Assembly: GCF_029544075.1 (NCBI RefSeq)
Contig: NZ_JAJQJH010000011.1
Location: 57,467 to 121,466, forward strand
Length of the DNA: 64,000 nucleotides
DNA from: Chromohalobacter canadensis
Lineage (GTDB): Bacteria; Pseudomonadota; Gammaproteobacteria; Pseudomonadales; Halomonadaceae
Direction of reading: 5' to 3'
Within the stretch, counting starts at the first letter, position 1. Each line of letters opens with the position of its first letter. Both the position numbers and the translations under genes were made by a program. Shown piece after piece: positions 27,939 to 37,463 of the stretch. The notes under the pieces are model-generated. The model was not told the DNA's origin, ran no database searches, and worked only from the letters and a program-made list of their open reading frames with translations.

Positions 27939-29081
27939 ATGCATTACGGCAACATCCTCACCCCCGAAGGCTGGCGCCTGGGCGATATCCACTGGTGCGA
28001 TGGACGTATCGCGCGCATTGACGGTGCGCCGGTCGACCCGGCGGACAACGATGCCCTCTATATACTGCCTGGCTTCATCGACCTGCATGTGCATGGCGGC
28101 GGTGGCGCCGACACCATGGAAGGCGGCGAGGCGGTGACCACGCTGGCGCGTACCCATGCGCGCTTCGGCACCACCAGCCTTTTAGCGACGACCATGACCG
28201 CCACCGACGCCGAGATACGCCACGTACTTGGCGAAATCGGTTCCTTGATGGAGCAGTCACCCGGCAAGGGCGCACGCATACTCGGCGTACATCTCGAGGG
28301 GCCCTATATCAATCCCGGTAAGCTCGGTGCTCAGCCGCCTTATGCACGGCCTGGTGAAATCGCCGAGATCGACGCGCTGTGTGCGTTGGCGCCGATTCGG
28401 CTGGTGACCCTGGCGCCGGAACTCTCTGGTCACTATGCGCTGATTCGCCACCTGAGTGAGCGCGGCGTGCGCGTGCAGCTTGGCCATACCCTGGGCACCT
28501 ACGAGCAGGGCGTGGCGGCGATGGAGCATGGCGCTTGCGGTTTCACCCACCTTTATAACGCTATGACCGGTTTGCATCACCGCCATCCGGGGATGGCGGG
28601 AGCCGCCTTGGCACATGCCGACTTCGCCGAGCTAATCCCCGACTTGTTGCACGTCCATCCCGGGGCGATTCGCGTCGCGCTCCGAAGCATCCCGCGTCTT
28701 TACGCCGTCACCGACTCGACCGCTGCGGCCGGCATGCCCGATGGCGAGTACCGGCTTGGCGAGCAGGCGGTGACTAAATGTCTAGGCGGGGTGCGCCTAG
28801 CCGACGGCACGCTCGCCGGAAGTACCCTGACCATGGATCAGGCGCTGCGCAATCTGGTCGAGATCGGCCTATCACTGGCCGAGGCCAGCGAGCGCGTATC
28901 GCGCCATCCTGCTGACTTTCTTGGTCTGCATGATCGCGGCCGGTTGGCTGCTGGCTGTCACGCCGATCTGGTCGTGCTCGATCGCAATCTGGCCGTCGAC
29001 TGTGTCTACGTCGAGGGCCAGTGCGTGGCTGGCGATCATCCCCAAGACGCTTCAACGACCCGCCCAGGAGACGATGCATGA
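27939..29081 (+). CDS. nagA: N-acetylglucosamine-6-phosphate deacetylase
   Basis: A 380-residue amidohydrolase that converts GlcNAc-6-P to glucosamine-6-P and acetate. The metal motif HVHGG follows PGFIDL near residue 48; HLEGPYINPGKLGA carries the metal-binding Glu; FTHLYNAMTG carries a conserved His; VTDSTAAAGMPDG carries the catalytic Asp. Length matches E. coli NagA (382). Its stop overlaps the next start (ATGA), coupling it to the deaminase gene. Confidence 0.96.
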   Translation: MHYGNILTPEGWRLGDIHWCDGRIARIDGAPVDPADNDALYILPGFIDLHVHGGGGADTMEGGEAVTTLARTHARFGTTSLLATTMTATDAEIRHVLGEIGSLMEQSPGKGARILGVHLEGPYINPGKLGAQPPYARPGEIAEIDALCALAPIRLVTLAPELSGHYALIRHLSERGVRVQLGHTLGTYEQGVAAMEHGACGFTHLYNAMTGLHHRHPGMAGAALAHADFAELIPDLLHVHPGAIRVALRSIPRLYAVTDSTAAAGMPDGEYRLGEQAVTKCLGGVRLADGTLAGSTLTMDQALRNLVEIGLSLAEASERVSRHPADFLGLHDRGRLAAGCHADLVVLDRNLAVDCVYVEGQCVAGDHPQDASTTRPGDDA

Positions 29082-30100
29082 GTTCGATGATGCTCAATGA
29101 AGCGCATGATGCTCCCGAACGCGTCGCCGCTCAATTGACCCACAACGCCGAACCGCTGGCCGAACTCGGCGAGTGGCTGCGGCAATGCGACCCGCAGGGT
29201 GTGGTCACCGTGGCGCGCGGTAGCTCCGACCATGCTGCCAGTTACTTCGCCTATCTATGCATGCAGAGCCGAGGGATTCCGGTGGCCTCGCTGCCGCCGT
29301 CGCTGACTACCCTGGCGCGGGCGCCGTGGAAGCTTGACGGCCAGCTGGCGCTAGCGATCTCGCAGTCCGGCCAGAGCCCTGATCTGATCGAAACCCAAAA
29401 AGCGCTGGCCGCTGGCGGAGCGCAGACGCTGGCGCTGGTCAATACGCCCCAGTCACCGTTGGGTGAGGTCAGTGATCGCGAGATTGCGCTGCATGCCGGC
29501 GAGGAGCGCAGTGTTGCCGCGACCAAGAGCTACCTGGCCACGCTATCGGCCTGCGCTCAGTTGCTCGGTCACTGGAACCGGGATCGTGAATTGCTCGCCG
29601 TGCTCGAGGCGCTACCTACACGGCTACGCGTGGCGGCCGAGCAGAATTGGTCGCCGGCCATCGAGGCACTGCGCGATGCCGACAAATTAATGGTGGTAGG
29701 GCGCGGCGCCGGGTTGGCCGTCGCCCAGGAAGCGGCGCTCAAGTTCAAGGAGACCTGCGCCCTCCAGGCTGAGCCATTCAGCGGTGCCGAGGTCAAGCAC
29801 GGACCGATGGCGTTGATCGGCCCCGGCTACCCAGTGCTGGTATTCGCCCCACCGGGACCCGAGCAGGCCGGCCTACTTGAGCTCGCCGAATGGCTTAAAA
29901 GCGTCGGCGCGCGGGTGTTGCTGGCCGCCGACGAAGATGTTGCCCAGCGTGAGCTGACAGTCACCGATGCTGGCCATGCGGTGCTTCAGCCGCTGTCGGT
30001 CATCCAGAGTTTCTACGTCATGGCCGCTCAGCTAGCGGTGGCACGGGGTAGCGATCCCGATCAACCGCGTCATCTCAAGAAGGTGACCCGTACCCGCTGA
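29078..30100 (+). CDS. nagB2: SIS-type glucosamine-6-phosphate deaminase
   Basis: A 340-residue protein with two SIS (sugar isomerase) domains and no glutaminase domain, so it is the NagB-II type known from Shewanella rather than classical NagB or GlmS. Visible motifs: VARGSSDHAASYFAYLC, AISQSGQSPDLIE, and in the second domain VVGRGAGLAVAQEAALKFKE and EPFSGAEVKHGPMALI. It converts glucosamine-6-P to fructose-6-P and ammonia, completing the route started by NagA. The ATG at 29078 overlaps the nagA stop; the longer frame is not needed. Confidence 0.92.
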   Translation: MSSMMLNEAHDAPERVAAQLTHNAEPLAELGEWLRQCDPQGVVTVARGSSDHAASYFAYLCMQSRGIPVASLPPSLTTLARAPWKLDGQLALAISQSGQSPDLIETQKALAAGGAQTLALVNTPQSPLGEVSDREIALHAGEERSVAATKSYLATLSACAQLLGHWNRDRELLAVLEALPTRLRVAAEQNWSPAIEALRDADKLMVVGRGAGLAVAQEAALKFKETCALQAEPFSGAEVKHGPMALIGPGYPVLVFAPPGPEQAGLLELAEWLKSVGARVLLAADEDVAQRELTVTDAGHAVLQPLSVIQSFYVMAAQLAVARGSDPDQPRHLKKVTRTR

Positions 30101-30209
30101 GCGTTGTCCATCGCTCTCAGCCAAACGATGCGCGACAACGATTCTTTCTAAACGTCGTTTCCTACAGCGACACAGCGACGTTCTTTACAACAACAATGCC
30201 GGAGGCAAC

Positions 30210-32738
30210 ATGGCTTCATCACTCGATATTCAGGCACCGGTGGATGGCGTGCTCGTCGCCCTCGACGCGGTGCCCGATCCGGTCTTTGCCGGCGGCACGC
30301 TCGGCGAGGGCATGGCCATCGATCCGCTCGGCGACACGCTGCATGCGCCTTGCGACGGCGAGATCGTGCATTGTGCACGTACCGCCCACGCGGTGACGCT
30401 TCGCAGTGCGGGTGGCGTCGAGCTGCTCATTCATCTGGGGCTGGATACCGTCAATCTCGACGGTGCGGGCATCGAGCTGCTGGTCGAGGCCGGGCAAAGG
30501 GTCGAGGCCGGCGCGCCGTTATTGCGTTTCGATGCCGACCCAGTCGCCCAGCAGGCGATGAGCCTGATCACGCCATTGATTATCGCCGAACCGTCCGGTT
30601 GGCGTCTGACACTCCTCAGTACACAGCACAGCGGTGACATGGTGCGCCAGGGCGAGTCGATCATGCGTCTCGAAGCGGCTTCTACCTCACCGAACATTGC
30701 GCCGGAACCGGTCGAGGCATCGCCTCGGCAAACGCAGGAAGCGACCCGCGAGGTGACGCTGGGACTGGCGACCGGATTGCACGCGCGGCCTGCGGCCCGG
30801 CTACGCGCCATCGCCCACGAACAGAATGTCGATCTCGAACTCGTCCACGGCGAAACGCACGTCGATGCGCGCAGCTTGAGCCGGTTGATGAATCTAGGGC
30901 TGGTGAACGGCGATCGTGTAACGCTGATCGCGCGAGGCGAATGTGCCACGGCGGCGTTGGATAACGCCGAGCGGCTGCTGAGCGAAGCCGAGGCCGATGA
31001 TCCCGTAGCTAGTACTGCCGAAGTGCCTGCCGCCGAGGCTGGGGTAGGGCAGTTGGCTGGGCTCGTCGCTAGCCAAGGGCTCGCGGTCGGGCCGCTGCAT
31101 CATTATGTGGCGGCATTACCCACAGTGCCGCAAGTCGGAGGCGTTCCGGCGCATGAGCGCGAGGCGCTGGGCGTGGCATTGGAGAACGTCGGTCATTCGC
31201 TCGAGACGGCGCTGGAGCAAGCCAAGCGCAGCGCACGAAGCAGTGAGGCCGAGATCCTCGAGGCGCACTTGGCCTGGCTCGATGATCCGGCGCTACGCGA
31301 GGCCGCAGAAGGTTACATCGACAGCGGACGCAGCGCCGGGCAGGCCTGGAAGGAGGCCCTCGATGATGAAGCGGTGCGTCTGCAGGCGATTGGCAACCAA
31401 CTGCTGGCGGCGCGAGTTGCCGACCTGCGCGACCTACAGCATCAAGTGATGGCGCACCTGGGGTCGGCGCCGAGTGTCCCACAGGTGCCGGCCGACGCCA
31501 TCGTCATCGCCGACGATCTGACGCCGTCGGAACTGACGGCCTTGGCCGCTCAGCGTCCGGCGGGCATCTGCTTGGTGGCGGGGGGCGCCACGTCGCACGT
31601 GGCGATTCTCGCCCGTGCCCGGGGCCTGCCGTGTTTGGTGGCGATGGGCGCGATGCTGGAGTCGGCCGAAGGAGAGATGGCGATTCTCGATGCTGAACGC
31701 GGCCTGCTCGAACCGCAACCGGATAGCGCCAGTCTCGAGGCCATGCTTGAGCGTATCGCTGAGCGTGAGCGGGCTCGAGGCGCTGCCCGCGAGTCGGCAA
31801 GACAGCCTGCGACGACCCGTGACGGGCGCACTATCGAGGTATGCGCTAACGTCGCCGGCGGCGCCGAGGCGTTTATCGCCGCCGAGGAGGGCGCCGACGG
31901 TATCGGCCTGCTGCGCAGCGAATTCCTGTTCCTCGACCGTGATCGCGCGCCGAGCATCGGCGAACAACGCGATGAGTATCAGGCCGCGCTCGATGCACTA
32001 GGCGGCAAGCCGGTGGTCGTACGAACGCTGGATATCGGCGCCGACAAGCAACTGGGCTACCTACCGCTGCCCAGCGTTGCCAATCCGGCGTTAGGCGTGC
32101 GCGGCATTCGCCTGTGGGCAAGCCAAGCGAAGCTGCTGGAGAGTCAGTTACGCGCTTTACTCGCGCTTGAGCCAATCGGCTCGCTGCGCATCATGCTACC
32201 GATGGTCAGTGGCGTCGGGGAGTTGCGGGCATTGCGTCAACGACTTGAAACGCTGGCCAGTGAACTGGGCGTGAGCCGCCTGCCGCAACTTGGGGTGATG
32301 ATCGAGGTGCCCTCAGCCGCACTTTGCGCCGCCAGCCTCGCCGCCGAGGCCGATTTCCTGTCGATCGGCACCAACGACCTGACGCAGTACACGTTGGCCA
32401 TGGACCGTGAAGATCCCGGACTTGCCGCACAACTCGACGTGCTCCATCCGGCAGTACTGCGGCTGATCAAGACAACCGTCGATGGCGCCGCCGGGCGCTG
32501 CCCGGTGGGTGTATGTGGCGCCGCTGCCGGTGATCCGCTGTCGCTGGCCGTGCTGGTGGCACTGGGGGTCGACGAGCTCTCGGTGGAGCCAAGCCGCGTG
32601 CCGGCAGTCAAGGCTTCACTGCGTGAGCTAGATGCTGGCGCACTCGCCGCGCAACTGTCGGCCTGGTTGGAACTGGACGACGGCGCCGCCGTGCGCGCGC
32701 AAGTCAAGGCTTGGCTGGAAGCACCGGTCACCGTCTGA
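30210..32738 (+). CDS. nagF: PTS multiphosphoryl transfer protein EIIA-HPr-EI
   Basis: An 842-residue fusion. Residues 1-150 are an EIIA-Glc-type domain (phospho-His in LLIHLGLDTVNLDGAG). Residues about 175-265 are HPr with the phospho-His in GLATGLHARPAA. Residues about 280-842 are enzyme I with GGATSHVAILARARGLP, the PEP-site pattern LSIGTNDLTQYTLAMDRE and the C-terminal GVCGAAAGDP. One polypeptide thus carries phosphate from PEP to the permease, independent of the general PTS. It lies between the deaminase and the EIIC-EIIB gene, so it is dedicated to amino sugar uptake. Confidence 0.95.
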   Translation: MASSLDIQAPVDGVLVALDAVPDPVFAGGTLGEGMAIDPLGDTLHAPCDGEIVHCARTAHAVTLRSAGGVELLIHLGLDTVNLDGAGIELLVEAGQRVEAGAPLLRFDADPVAQQAMSLITPLIIAEPSGWRLTLLSTQHSGDMVRQGESIMRLEAASTSPNIAPEPVEASPRQTQEATREVTLGLATGLHARPAARLRAIAHEQNVDLELVHGETHVDARSLSRLMNLGLVNGDRVTLIARGECATAALDNAERLLSEAEADDPVASTAEVPAAEAGVGQLAGLVASQGLAVGPLHHYVAALPTVPQVGGVPAHEREALGVALENVGHSLETALEQAKRSARSSEAEILEAHLAWLDDPALREAAEGYIDSGRSAGQAWKEALDDEAVRLQAIGNQLLAARVADLRDLQHQVMAHLGSAPSVPQVPADAIVIADDLTPSELTALAAQRPAGICLVAGGATSHVAILARARGLPCLVAMGAMLESAEGEMAILDAERGLLEPQPDSASLEAMLERIAERERARGAARESARQPATTRDGRTIEVCANVAGGAEAFIAAEEGADGIGLLRSEFLFLDRDRAPSIGEQRDEYQAALDALGGKPVVVRTLDIGADKQLGYLPLPSVANPALGVRGIRLWASQAKLLESQLRALLALEPIGSLRIMLPMVSGVGELRALRQRLETLASELGVSRLPQLGVMIEVPSAALCAASLAAEADFLSIGTNDLTQYTLAMDREDPGLAAQLDVLHPAVLRLIKTTVDGAAGRCPVGVCGAAAGDPLSLAVLVALGVDELSVEPSRVPAVKASLRELDAGALAAQLSAWLELDDGAAVRAQVKAWLEAPVTV

Positions 32739-32794
32739 CGCGCCCGTTCGGAACAACGACATTCTGGACAACAACAAGAGTGGGAGAAACGATC

Positions 32795-34474
32795 ATGCGA
32801 CTCGATATCATGGGCGGCCTACAGAAACTGGGTCGTTCGCTCATGCTGCCCATCGCGGTGCTGCCGGTTGCCGGTCTGCTGCTGCGCTTGGGGCAGCCAG
32901 ACCTGCTCGATATTTCCTTCATCGCCAATGCCGGCGATGCGATCTTCGCCAATCTGGCGCTGATTTTTGCCATCGGCCTAGCGGTGGGCTTCGCTAGCGA
33001 TAGTAACGGCGCCGCCGGTCTTGCGGGAGTCGTCGGCTATCTGGTACTCGATGCGGTCCTGCACACGCTCAACGAAGACATCAACATGGGGGTGCTGTCG
33101 GGCATCATCATCGGCACCGTGGCGGGCCTACTCTATAACCGCTTCAAGGACATCAAGCTTCCCGATTACTTGGCTTTCTTCGGCGGGCGGCGCTTCATTC
33201 CGATCGTCACCGGGCTAGCTGCGGTCATCCTGGGGATGATCTTCGGGGTGATCTGGCCGACGGTACAGACCGGCATCGACACCCTCGGCCAGTGGTTGAT
33301 CGACGCCGGCGATCTGGGGCTTTTCGTCTACGGTGTGCTCAATCGCTTGCTGATCGTCACTGGGCTGCACCACGTACTCAATAGCTTCGTGTGGTTCGTG
33401 TTCGGCAGCTTCGATGGCGCGACCGGCGACCTCAACCGCTTCTTCGCGGGTGATCCCAGCGCGGGTAGCTTCATGGCGGGCTTTTTTCCGGTGATGATGT
33501 TTGGCCTCCCGGCGGCGGCGCTGGCGATGTATCACGCTGCGCCCAAGGGTCGTCGTGCCCAGGTCGGTGGCTTGTTGCTATCGCTGGCGTTGACCGCCTT
33601 CCTGACCGGCGTTACCGAGCCGATCGAGTTCACCTTCATGTTCCTGGCGCCGTTTTTGTATGTGTTGCATGCGCTGCTCACCGGCCTCTCGCTGGTGCTC
33701 ATGAACCTGCTAGACGTCAAACTTGGCTTTACCTTCTCGGCTGGTGCCTTCGACTACGCGCTTTCCTACGGGCTCTCGACCAACGGCTGGCTGATGATTC
33801 CGGTGGGGCTTTGTTACTTCGCGCTGTATTACACGGTGTTTCGCTGGGCGATTGTGCGCTTCGATCTACCCACGCCAGGGCGTGAACCGGAAACCGCAGG
33901 TGCCACTAGCGCCCCGACCGATCTCGGGGAGCGTGGCCCAGCTTTCGTGCATGCCTTGGGTGGGGCAGCCAACATGACCAGCGTGGGTGCTTGCACCACG
34001 CGCCTGCGACTGGTGCTCGTTGACGACAAAGCCATCGATGAACCGGCGCTCAAGCAGCTCGGTGCACGTGGCGTGCTGCACCTACGCGGCGGTGGCTTGC
34101 AGGTAATCCTCGGACCGATAGCCGACGGCGTTGCCGACGAGATTCGCGCCGCGATGAGTGCCGAAGGCGCCGCGCCGGGTGAGGCACCAGCGGTCAGCGA
34201 GGGGAGTGGCTCGGATATGTCTAGCGTGGAGCGACTGAGTGCCGAACAACTCGACCACTGGTTGACGGCCCTGGGTGGGCGCGGCAACGTCCAGGAAGCC
34301 ACCGCCGTGGCCATGACCCGCCTGCGGCTTCGCCTCGCCGATGTTGCGTGTCTCGACGAAGCCGCGCTCAAGACACTCGGCGCGCAAGGCATTCAACGCA
34401 TCGACGGCGGTCTGGTCCACATACTGCTCGGCGAACGCGCCCCCGGCGTCGCCGCAAGCCTGGGGGATCGCTGA
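32795..34474 (+). CDS. nagE: PTS N-acetylglucosamine permease EIIC-EIIB with extra EIIB
   Basis: A 559-residue inner-membrane transporter. Residues 1-370 form EIIC with about 10 membrane segments and the family motif GVTEPIEFTFMFLAPFLY. An EIIB domain follows (about 385-460) with phosphocysteine Cys400 in GACTTRLRL. A second EIIB-like domain (about 480-559) aligns at AVAMTRLRL, where the cysteine is replaced by Ala506, so it cannot be phosphorylated in the usual way. It receives phosphate from the EIIA-HPr-EI fusion upstream and imports GlcNAc as GlcNAc-6-P. The start is chosen at 32795 because the upstream extension has no PTS likeness. Confidence 0.93.
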   Translation: MRLDIMGGLQKLGRSLMLPIAVLPVAGLLLRLGQPDLLDISFIANAGDAIFANLALIFAIGLAVGFASDSNGAAGLAGVVGYLVLDAVLHTLNEDINMGVLSGIIIGTVAGLLYNRFKDIKLPDYLAFFGGRRFIPIVTGLAAVILGMIFGVIWPTVQTGIDTLGQWLIDAGDLGLFVYGVLNRLLIVTGLHHVLNSFVWFVFGSFDGATGDLNRFFAGDPSAGSFMAGFFPVMMFGLPAAALAMYHAAPKGRRAQVGGLLLSLALTAFLTGVTEPIEFTFMFLAPFLYVLHALLTGLSLVLMNLLDVKLGFTFSAGAFDYALSYGLSTNGWLMIPVGLCYFALYYTVFRWAIVRFDLPTPGREPETAGATSAPTDLGERGPAFVHALGGAANMTSVGACTTRLRLVLVDDKAIDEPALKQLGARGVLHLRGGGLQVILGPIADGVADEIRAAMSAEGAAPGEAPAVSEGSGSDMSSVERLSAEQLDHWLTALGGRGNVQEATAVAMTRLRLRLADVACLDEAALKTLGAQGIQRIDGGLVHILLGERAPGVAASLGDR

Positions 34475-34505
34475 ACGCAGCGGCGTGTGAAAGCCGATCA
34501 GCTTG

Positions 34506-34533
34506 GGCCGGGCAAAATTGCCCGGCCTTTTTT
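34506..34533 (+). terminator. Rho-independent terminator of the nag operon
   Basis: GGCCGGGC / GCCCGGCC, an 8-bp stem with loop AAAATT followed by a run of T. Confidence 0.92.
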
Positions 34534-34647
34534 GTGCCTTGAGGGATGCCCAAACCGCCGTTTCACACTGATTTTGTCACTTCCTGCTGGTGGCCCTAAA
34601 TTCGGTTCACTTTAATACTCGCTGCTGGCCGGTCAATGGAGACTCCA

Positions 34648-35388
34648 TTACAGCGTTTCTTCCAGGAGCTGGGACAGTCGCTTGTGGTGCAGGTCATCGG
34701 CGGCTGTGTCGTAGGAAGGGGCGTCCTTGGCCGTGAAGCCATGGGCCGCGCCCTTGTAGAGCTCGGTGGTGAAGTGCACGCCGGCGGTGGCGAGGGCTTC
34801 GTCCAGGCGAGCGATCTGCTCGGGGGGCAGCAGTTCGTCTTTGTCGGCGTGGCCGAAATAGACGCGCCCTTCGATATTCCCGACGACGCTCATGGGGCTG
34901 TTCGGGTCGTCTGCCTCGGCCAGTCGCGCCGAATGGAAACCGGCTGCAGCAGCCACGCGGTCGGCATGTTCGGCCGCCATGCGCAGGGCGAAGGCGCCGG
35001 TCATGCAATAGCCGACCACGCCGATCTTGCCGTTCGCGAACTCGGGCTCATTGTCGATGCAGTTCAGCAGGGCGTCGAAGTCGCGGGATTGTGCCTCGGG
35101 CGTGAGATGGCCGGCGTATTCGAGCAGCGTCGGCCGCACATCCGGATCGCGGAAGGACTTGCCCTCCGGCACGATGTGTCCGCGCGCATCGCGGTAGTAG
35201 ACATTGGGCATCAACACGGCATAGCCGTTATCGGCGAGTCGCTGGGCCTTCTCGTGGTAGCAGGGGCGCAGGCCACCGATATCGGTGAACAGCGCCACGG
35301 CCGGAAGAGGGCCGTCGGCGTTTTCGGGCGTGAAGATATGCGCGTCGATGGTGCCGTCGGCGGCGGGAATTTCGATAGCACGAGACAT
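34648..35388 (-). CDS. dienelactone hydrolase family protein
   Basis: A 246-residue alpha/beta hydrolase. The nucleophile elbow reads VVGYCMTGAFALRMA, with Cys in the position used by dienelactone hydrolase; the family segment ALFTDIGGLRPCYHEKAQRLA is near the N-terminus and a C-terminal His region (YKGAAHGFTAKD) completes the triad. The ATG at 35388 has GGAG upstream. It lies divergent to an extradiol dioxygenase gene, so a role in opening or hydrolysing ring-cleavage products is plausible. Substrate not known; many relatives act on other esters. Confidence 0.87.
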   Translation of the reverse strand: MSRAIEIPAADGTIDAHIFTPENADGPLPAVALFTDIGGLRPCYHEKAQRLADNGYAVLMPNVYYRDARGHIVPEGKSFRDPDVRPTLLEYAGHLTPEAQSRDFDALLNCIDNEPEFANGKIGVVGYCMTGAFALRMAAEHADRVAAAAGFHSARLAEADDPNSPMSVVGNIEGRVYFGHADKDELLPPEQIARLDEALATAGVHFTTELYKGAAHGFTAKDAPSYDTAADDLHHKRLSQLLEETL

Positions 35389-35683
35389 GGCTGAGCTCCG
35401 TATTGTTGGTGGCGACTTGATGCCATCCAAGGCGAATGTCGCTAGAGACGAATCTAACCGGAGACAGGATCGATTGACGAGCCCGTGTCTTTCCCGCTGC
35501 GGTGATCATTCGCAGCTCCAGATAAATAAAACGTATAAGACTTGCAGTGAAATGCATTATTCGGACGACGAGCGGAAATGACACGCTTTCAAGTACATGC
35601 ACCTGGTGCCAGCACCACTTGAGAGCACCTGGAGGATCGCTTGCATCGTCAGTTCGCTACTAGTCAAACGTTGAGGAACACTC

Positions 35684-36637
35684 ATGGAGCATTGTAACGA
35701 TATCGCGCATCTTGCCCACGTCGAGATGCTGACCGACCATTTTGAGGAGAGTCTGGATTTCTTCACCCGCGTTTATGGGCTAAAACTATCCGGACAGGAC
35801 GCGACCAGCGCCTACCTGCGTGCCTGGGACGACTACGAGTATGCTTCCCTGAAACTGACACGGGCCGGCGCTACCGGGGTTGGGCACATTGCCTATCGCG
35901 CCGCATCTCCGGAGGCTCTGGAGCGTCGGGTCAAGGCGATCGAGGCTTCAGGCTATACGACCCACGGCTGGATCGATGGCGATCAGAGCCATGGCAAGGC
36001 GTTTTGTTTCGAGGATCCATTCGGTCACGTGTTCGAGATCTACTACGACACCGTGTGGTATGCGCCGCAGGAAGATACCGAACGTCCTGCGCTGAAGAAT
36101 ACCGCCTCGGCTTTCACCGGTGCGGCGCCTCGAAGGATCGATCATGTCAACCTGCTTGCTGAAGACGTGAGTGAATTTCGGCGCTTCATGGAAACGTGCC
36201 TGGGCAGTCGCGTGACGGAGCTGATCCAGCTCGACAATGGTCGCCTCGGCGGATGCTGGTTCACGATCAATGACAAGAGCTACGACCTTGCCTGCACCGA
36301 AGAGCATGGTCGAGGTCAGGGGCGCTTGCACCATGTCACCTACGCCACCGACCAGCGCGAGGATATCCTGCGCGCTGCCGATATCTTCCTGCAGAATGGG
36401 GTGCATATCGAGACTGGCCCCCACAAGCATGCAGTACAAGGCACCTTCTTTCTCTATGTGTGGGAGCCTGCGGGCAACCGTGTGGAACTAGCCAATGCTG
36501 GCGCTCGCCTGATCCTTGCGCCGGATTGGCAACCTATAGTCTGGACGGAAGCCGAGCGCAAGAAAGGCCAAGCCTGGGGAATGAAGACCATCGAGACATT
36601 CCATACACACGGCACGCCGCCAATGAACGCGGATTGA
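35684..36637 (+). CDS. extradiol ring-cleavage dioxygenase (VOC superfamily)
   Basis: A 317-residue type I extradiol dioxygenase, a catechol 2,3-dioxygenase relative with two VOC modules (about 7-130 and 145-290). The Fe(II) ligands are expected at His in RIDHVNLL, His in GRLHHVTYA and Glu in AGNRVELANAG, all present. It opens aromatic diols next to one hydroxyl. No other ring-degradation enzymes are in the window apart from the divergent dienelactone hydrolase and the O-methyltransferase downstream, so the natural substrate is unclear. The 295-bp gap upstream carries both promoters; I see no clear regulator site. Confidence 0.9.
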   Translation: MEHCNDIAHLAHVEMLTDHFEESLDFFTRVYGLKLSGQDATSAYLRAWDDYEYASLKLTRAGATGVGHIAYRAASPEALERRVKAIEASGYTTHGWIDGDQSHGKAFCFEDPFGHVFEIYYDTVWYAPQEDTERPALKNTASAFTGAAPRRIDHVNLLAEDVSEFRRFMETCLGSRVTELIQLDNGRLGGCWFTINDKSYDLACTEEHGRGQGRLHHVTYATDQREDILRAADIFLQNGVHIETGPHKHAVQGTFFLYVWEPAGNRVELANAGARLILAPDWQPIVWTEAERKKGQAWGMKTIETFHTHGTPPMNAD

Positions 36638-36694
36638 TCCCGTCTGAAGCGATTGACGGGACGTTCCTGATGCTGGGAAGGAGACCAGCGTTCA

Positions 36695-37321
36695 TCACTG
36701 GGCAGGCTCATAGCGGCTGACTTCCAGCCCTGAGCCCACCGGTAGCAACACGCTCGTCATGCCCGGTGCTGCACGTACTGCGGCAGCGTATTCGGCTTGG
36801 CCGCTGCTATCGCCACCGCCGCCACGGATCATGTTGTCGGCCACCAGAATGGCGCCGGGGGCGAGCTTGTCGCGAAAGGCCTCGAAACTCGGCAGGTAAA
36901 GATCTTTCCAGTGATCGACGAGCACGAAGTCAAAGGGCCCGTCGAGGCTGTCGATCAATGCCAGGGCGTCTCCCACTTGATAATTGACCCATTCGGCGAG
37001 CCCCGCGCCTTCGGCCATTTCCTTGGCAATCGCAGATTTTTCCGCTTCCAATTCGATCGTGGTCACTTGGCCGCCCGTAGCGCGGGCGGCATCGGCGAGC
37101 CAGATTGTCGAGTAGCCCAGAGAGGTGCCCAGCTCGAGGATGTGCGGTGCGTCGAGGCTGCTGGCCAGCAAGTTGATGAAACGCCCGGCCGCTGGCCCTA
37201 CCGCCATATGGCGATGTGGGCCACCATATCCTTGCTTTTCCTCTTCGATACGCTGGTGATAAAGGGCGAGGGCATGCCGCATGGCGTCGTCCATATCGAG
37301 TCGAGGGTCGAAGGTAGACAT
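36695..37321 (-). CDS. O-methyltransferase, class I SAM-dependent
   Basis: A 208-residue protein of the caffeoyl-CoA / catechol O-methyltransferase type. The SAM-binding region reads HILELGTSLGYSTIWLADAA with the acidic residue in VTTIELE; the metal-binding Asp pattern FDFVLVDHWKD and the following DNMIRGG match the family. The ATG at 37321 has GGAG upstream; a longer frame to 37402 lacks support. It converges on the dioxygenase gene. It probably methylates a catechol-like hydroxyl, but the substrate is not known. Confidence 0.88.
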   Translation of the reverse strand: MSTFDPRLDMDDAMRHALALYHQRIEEEKQGYGGPHRHMAVGPAAGRFINLLASSLDAPHILELGTSLGYSTIWLADAARATGGQVTTIELEAEKSAIAKEMAEGAGLAEWVNYQVGDALALIDSLDGPFDFVLVDHWKDLYLPSFEAFRDKLAPGAILVADNMIRGGGGDSSGQAEYAAAVRAAPGMTSVLLPVGSGLEVSRYEPAQ

Positions 37322-37463
37322 GGGTTCTCCTTGGAAAAGATGCCCACCGACGGTGAGCGAGTAGTGCAGGTTTAGAGGGTGATCATCGGTACGACGGGCC
37401 ATGTTAATACAAGCCGGCTTGATTCACTGTGCCTGCACATTTTTTCCAGGCGACACGAGGCGC

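Noticed and set aside
29021..30100. A glmS riboswitch or GlmS enzyme in the nag cluster
   Set aside because: The SIS protein lacks the N-terminal glutaminase domain and the leader shows no glmS ribozyme fold.
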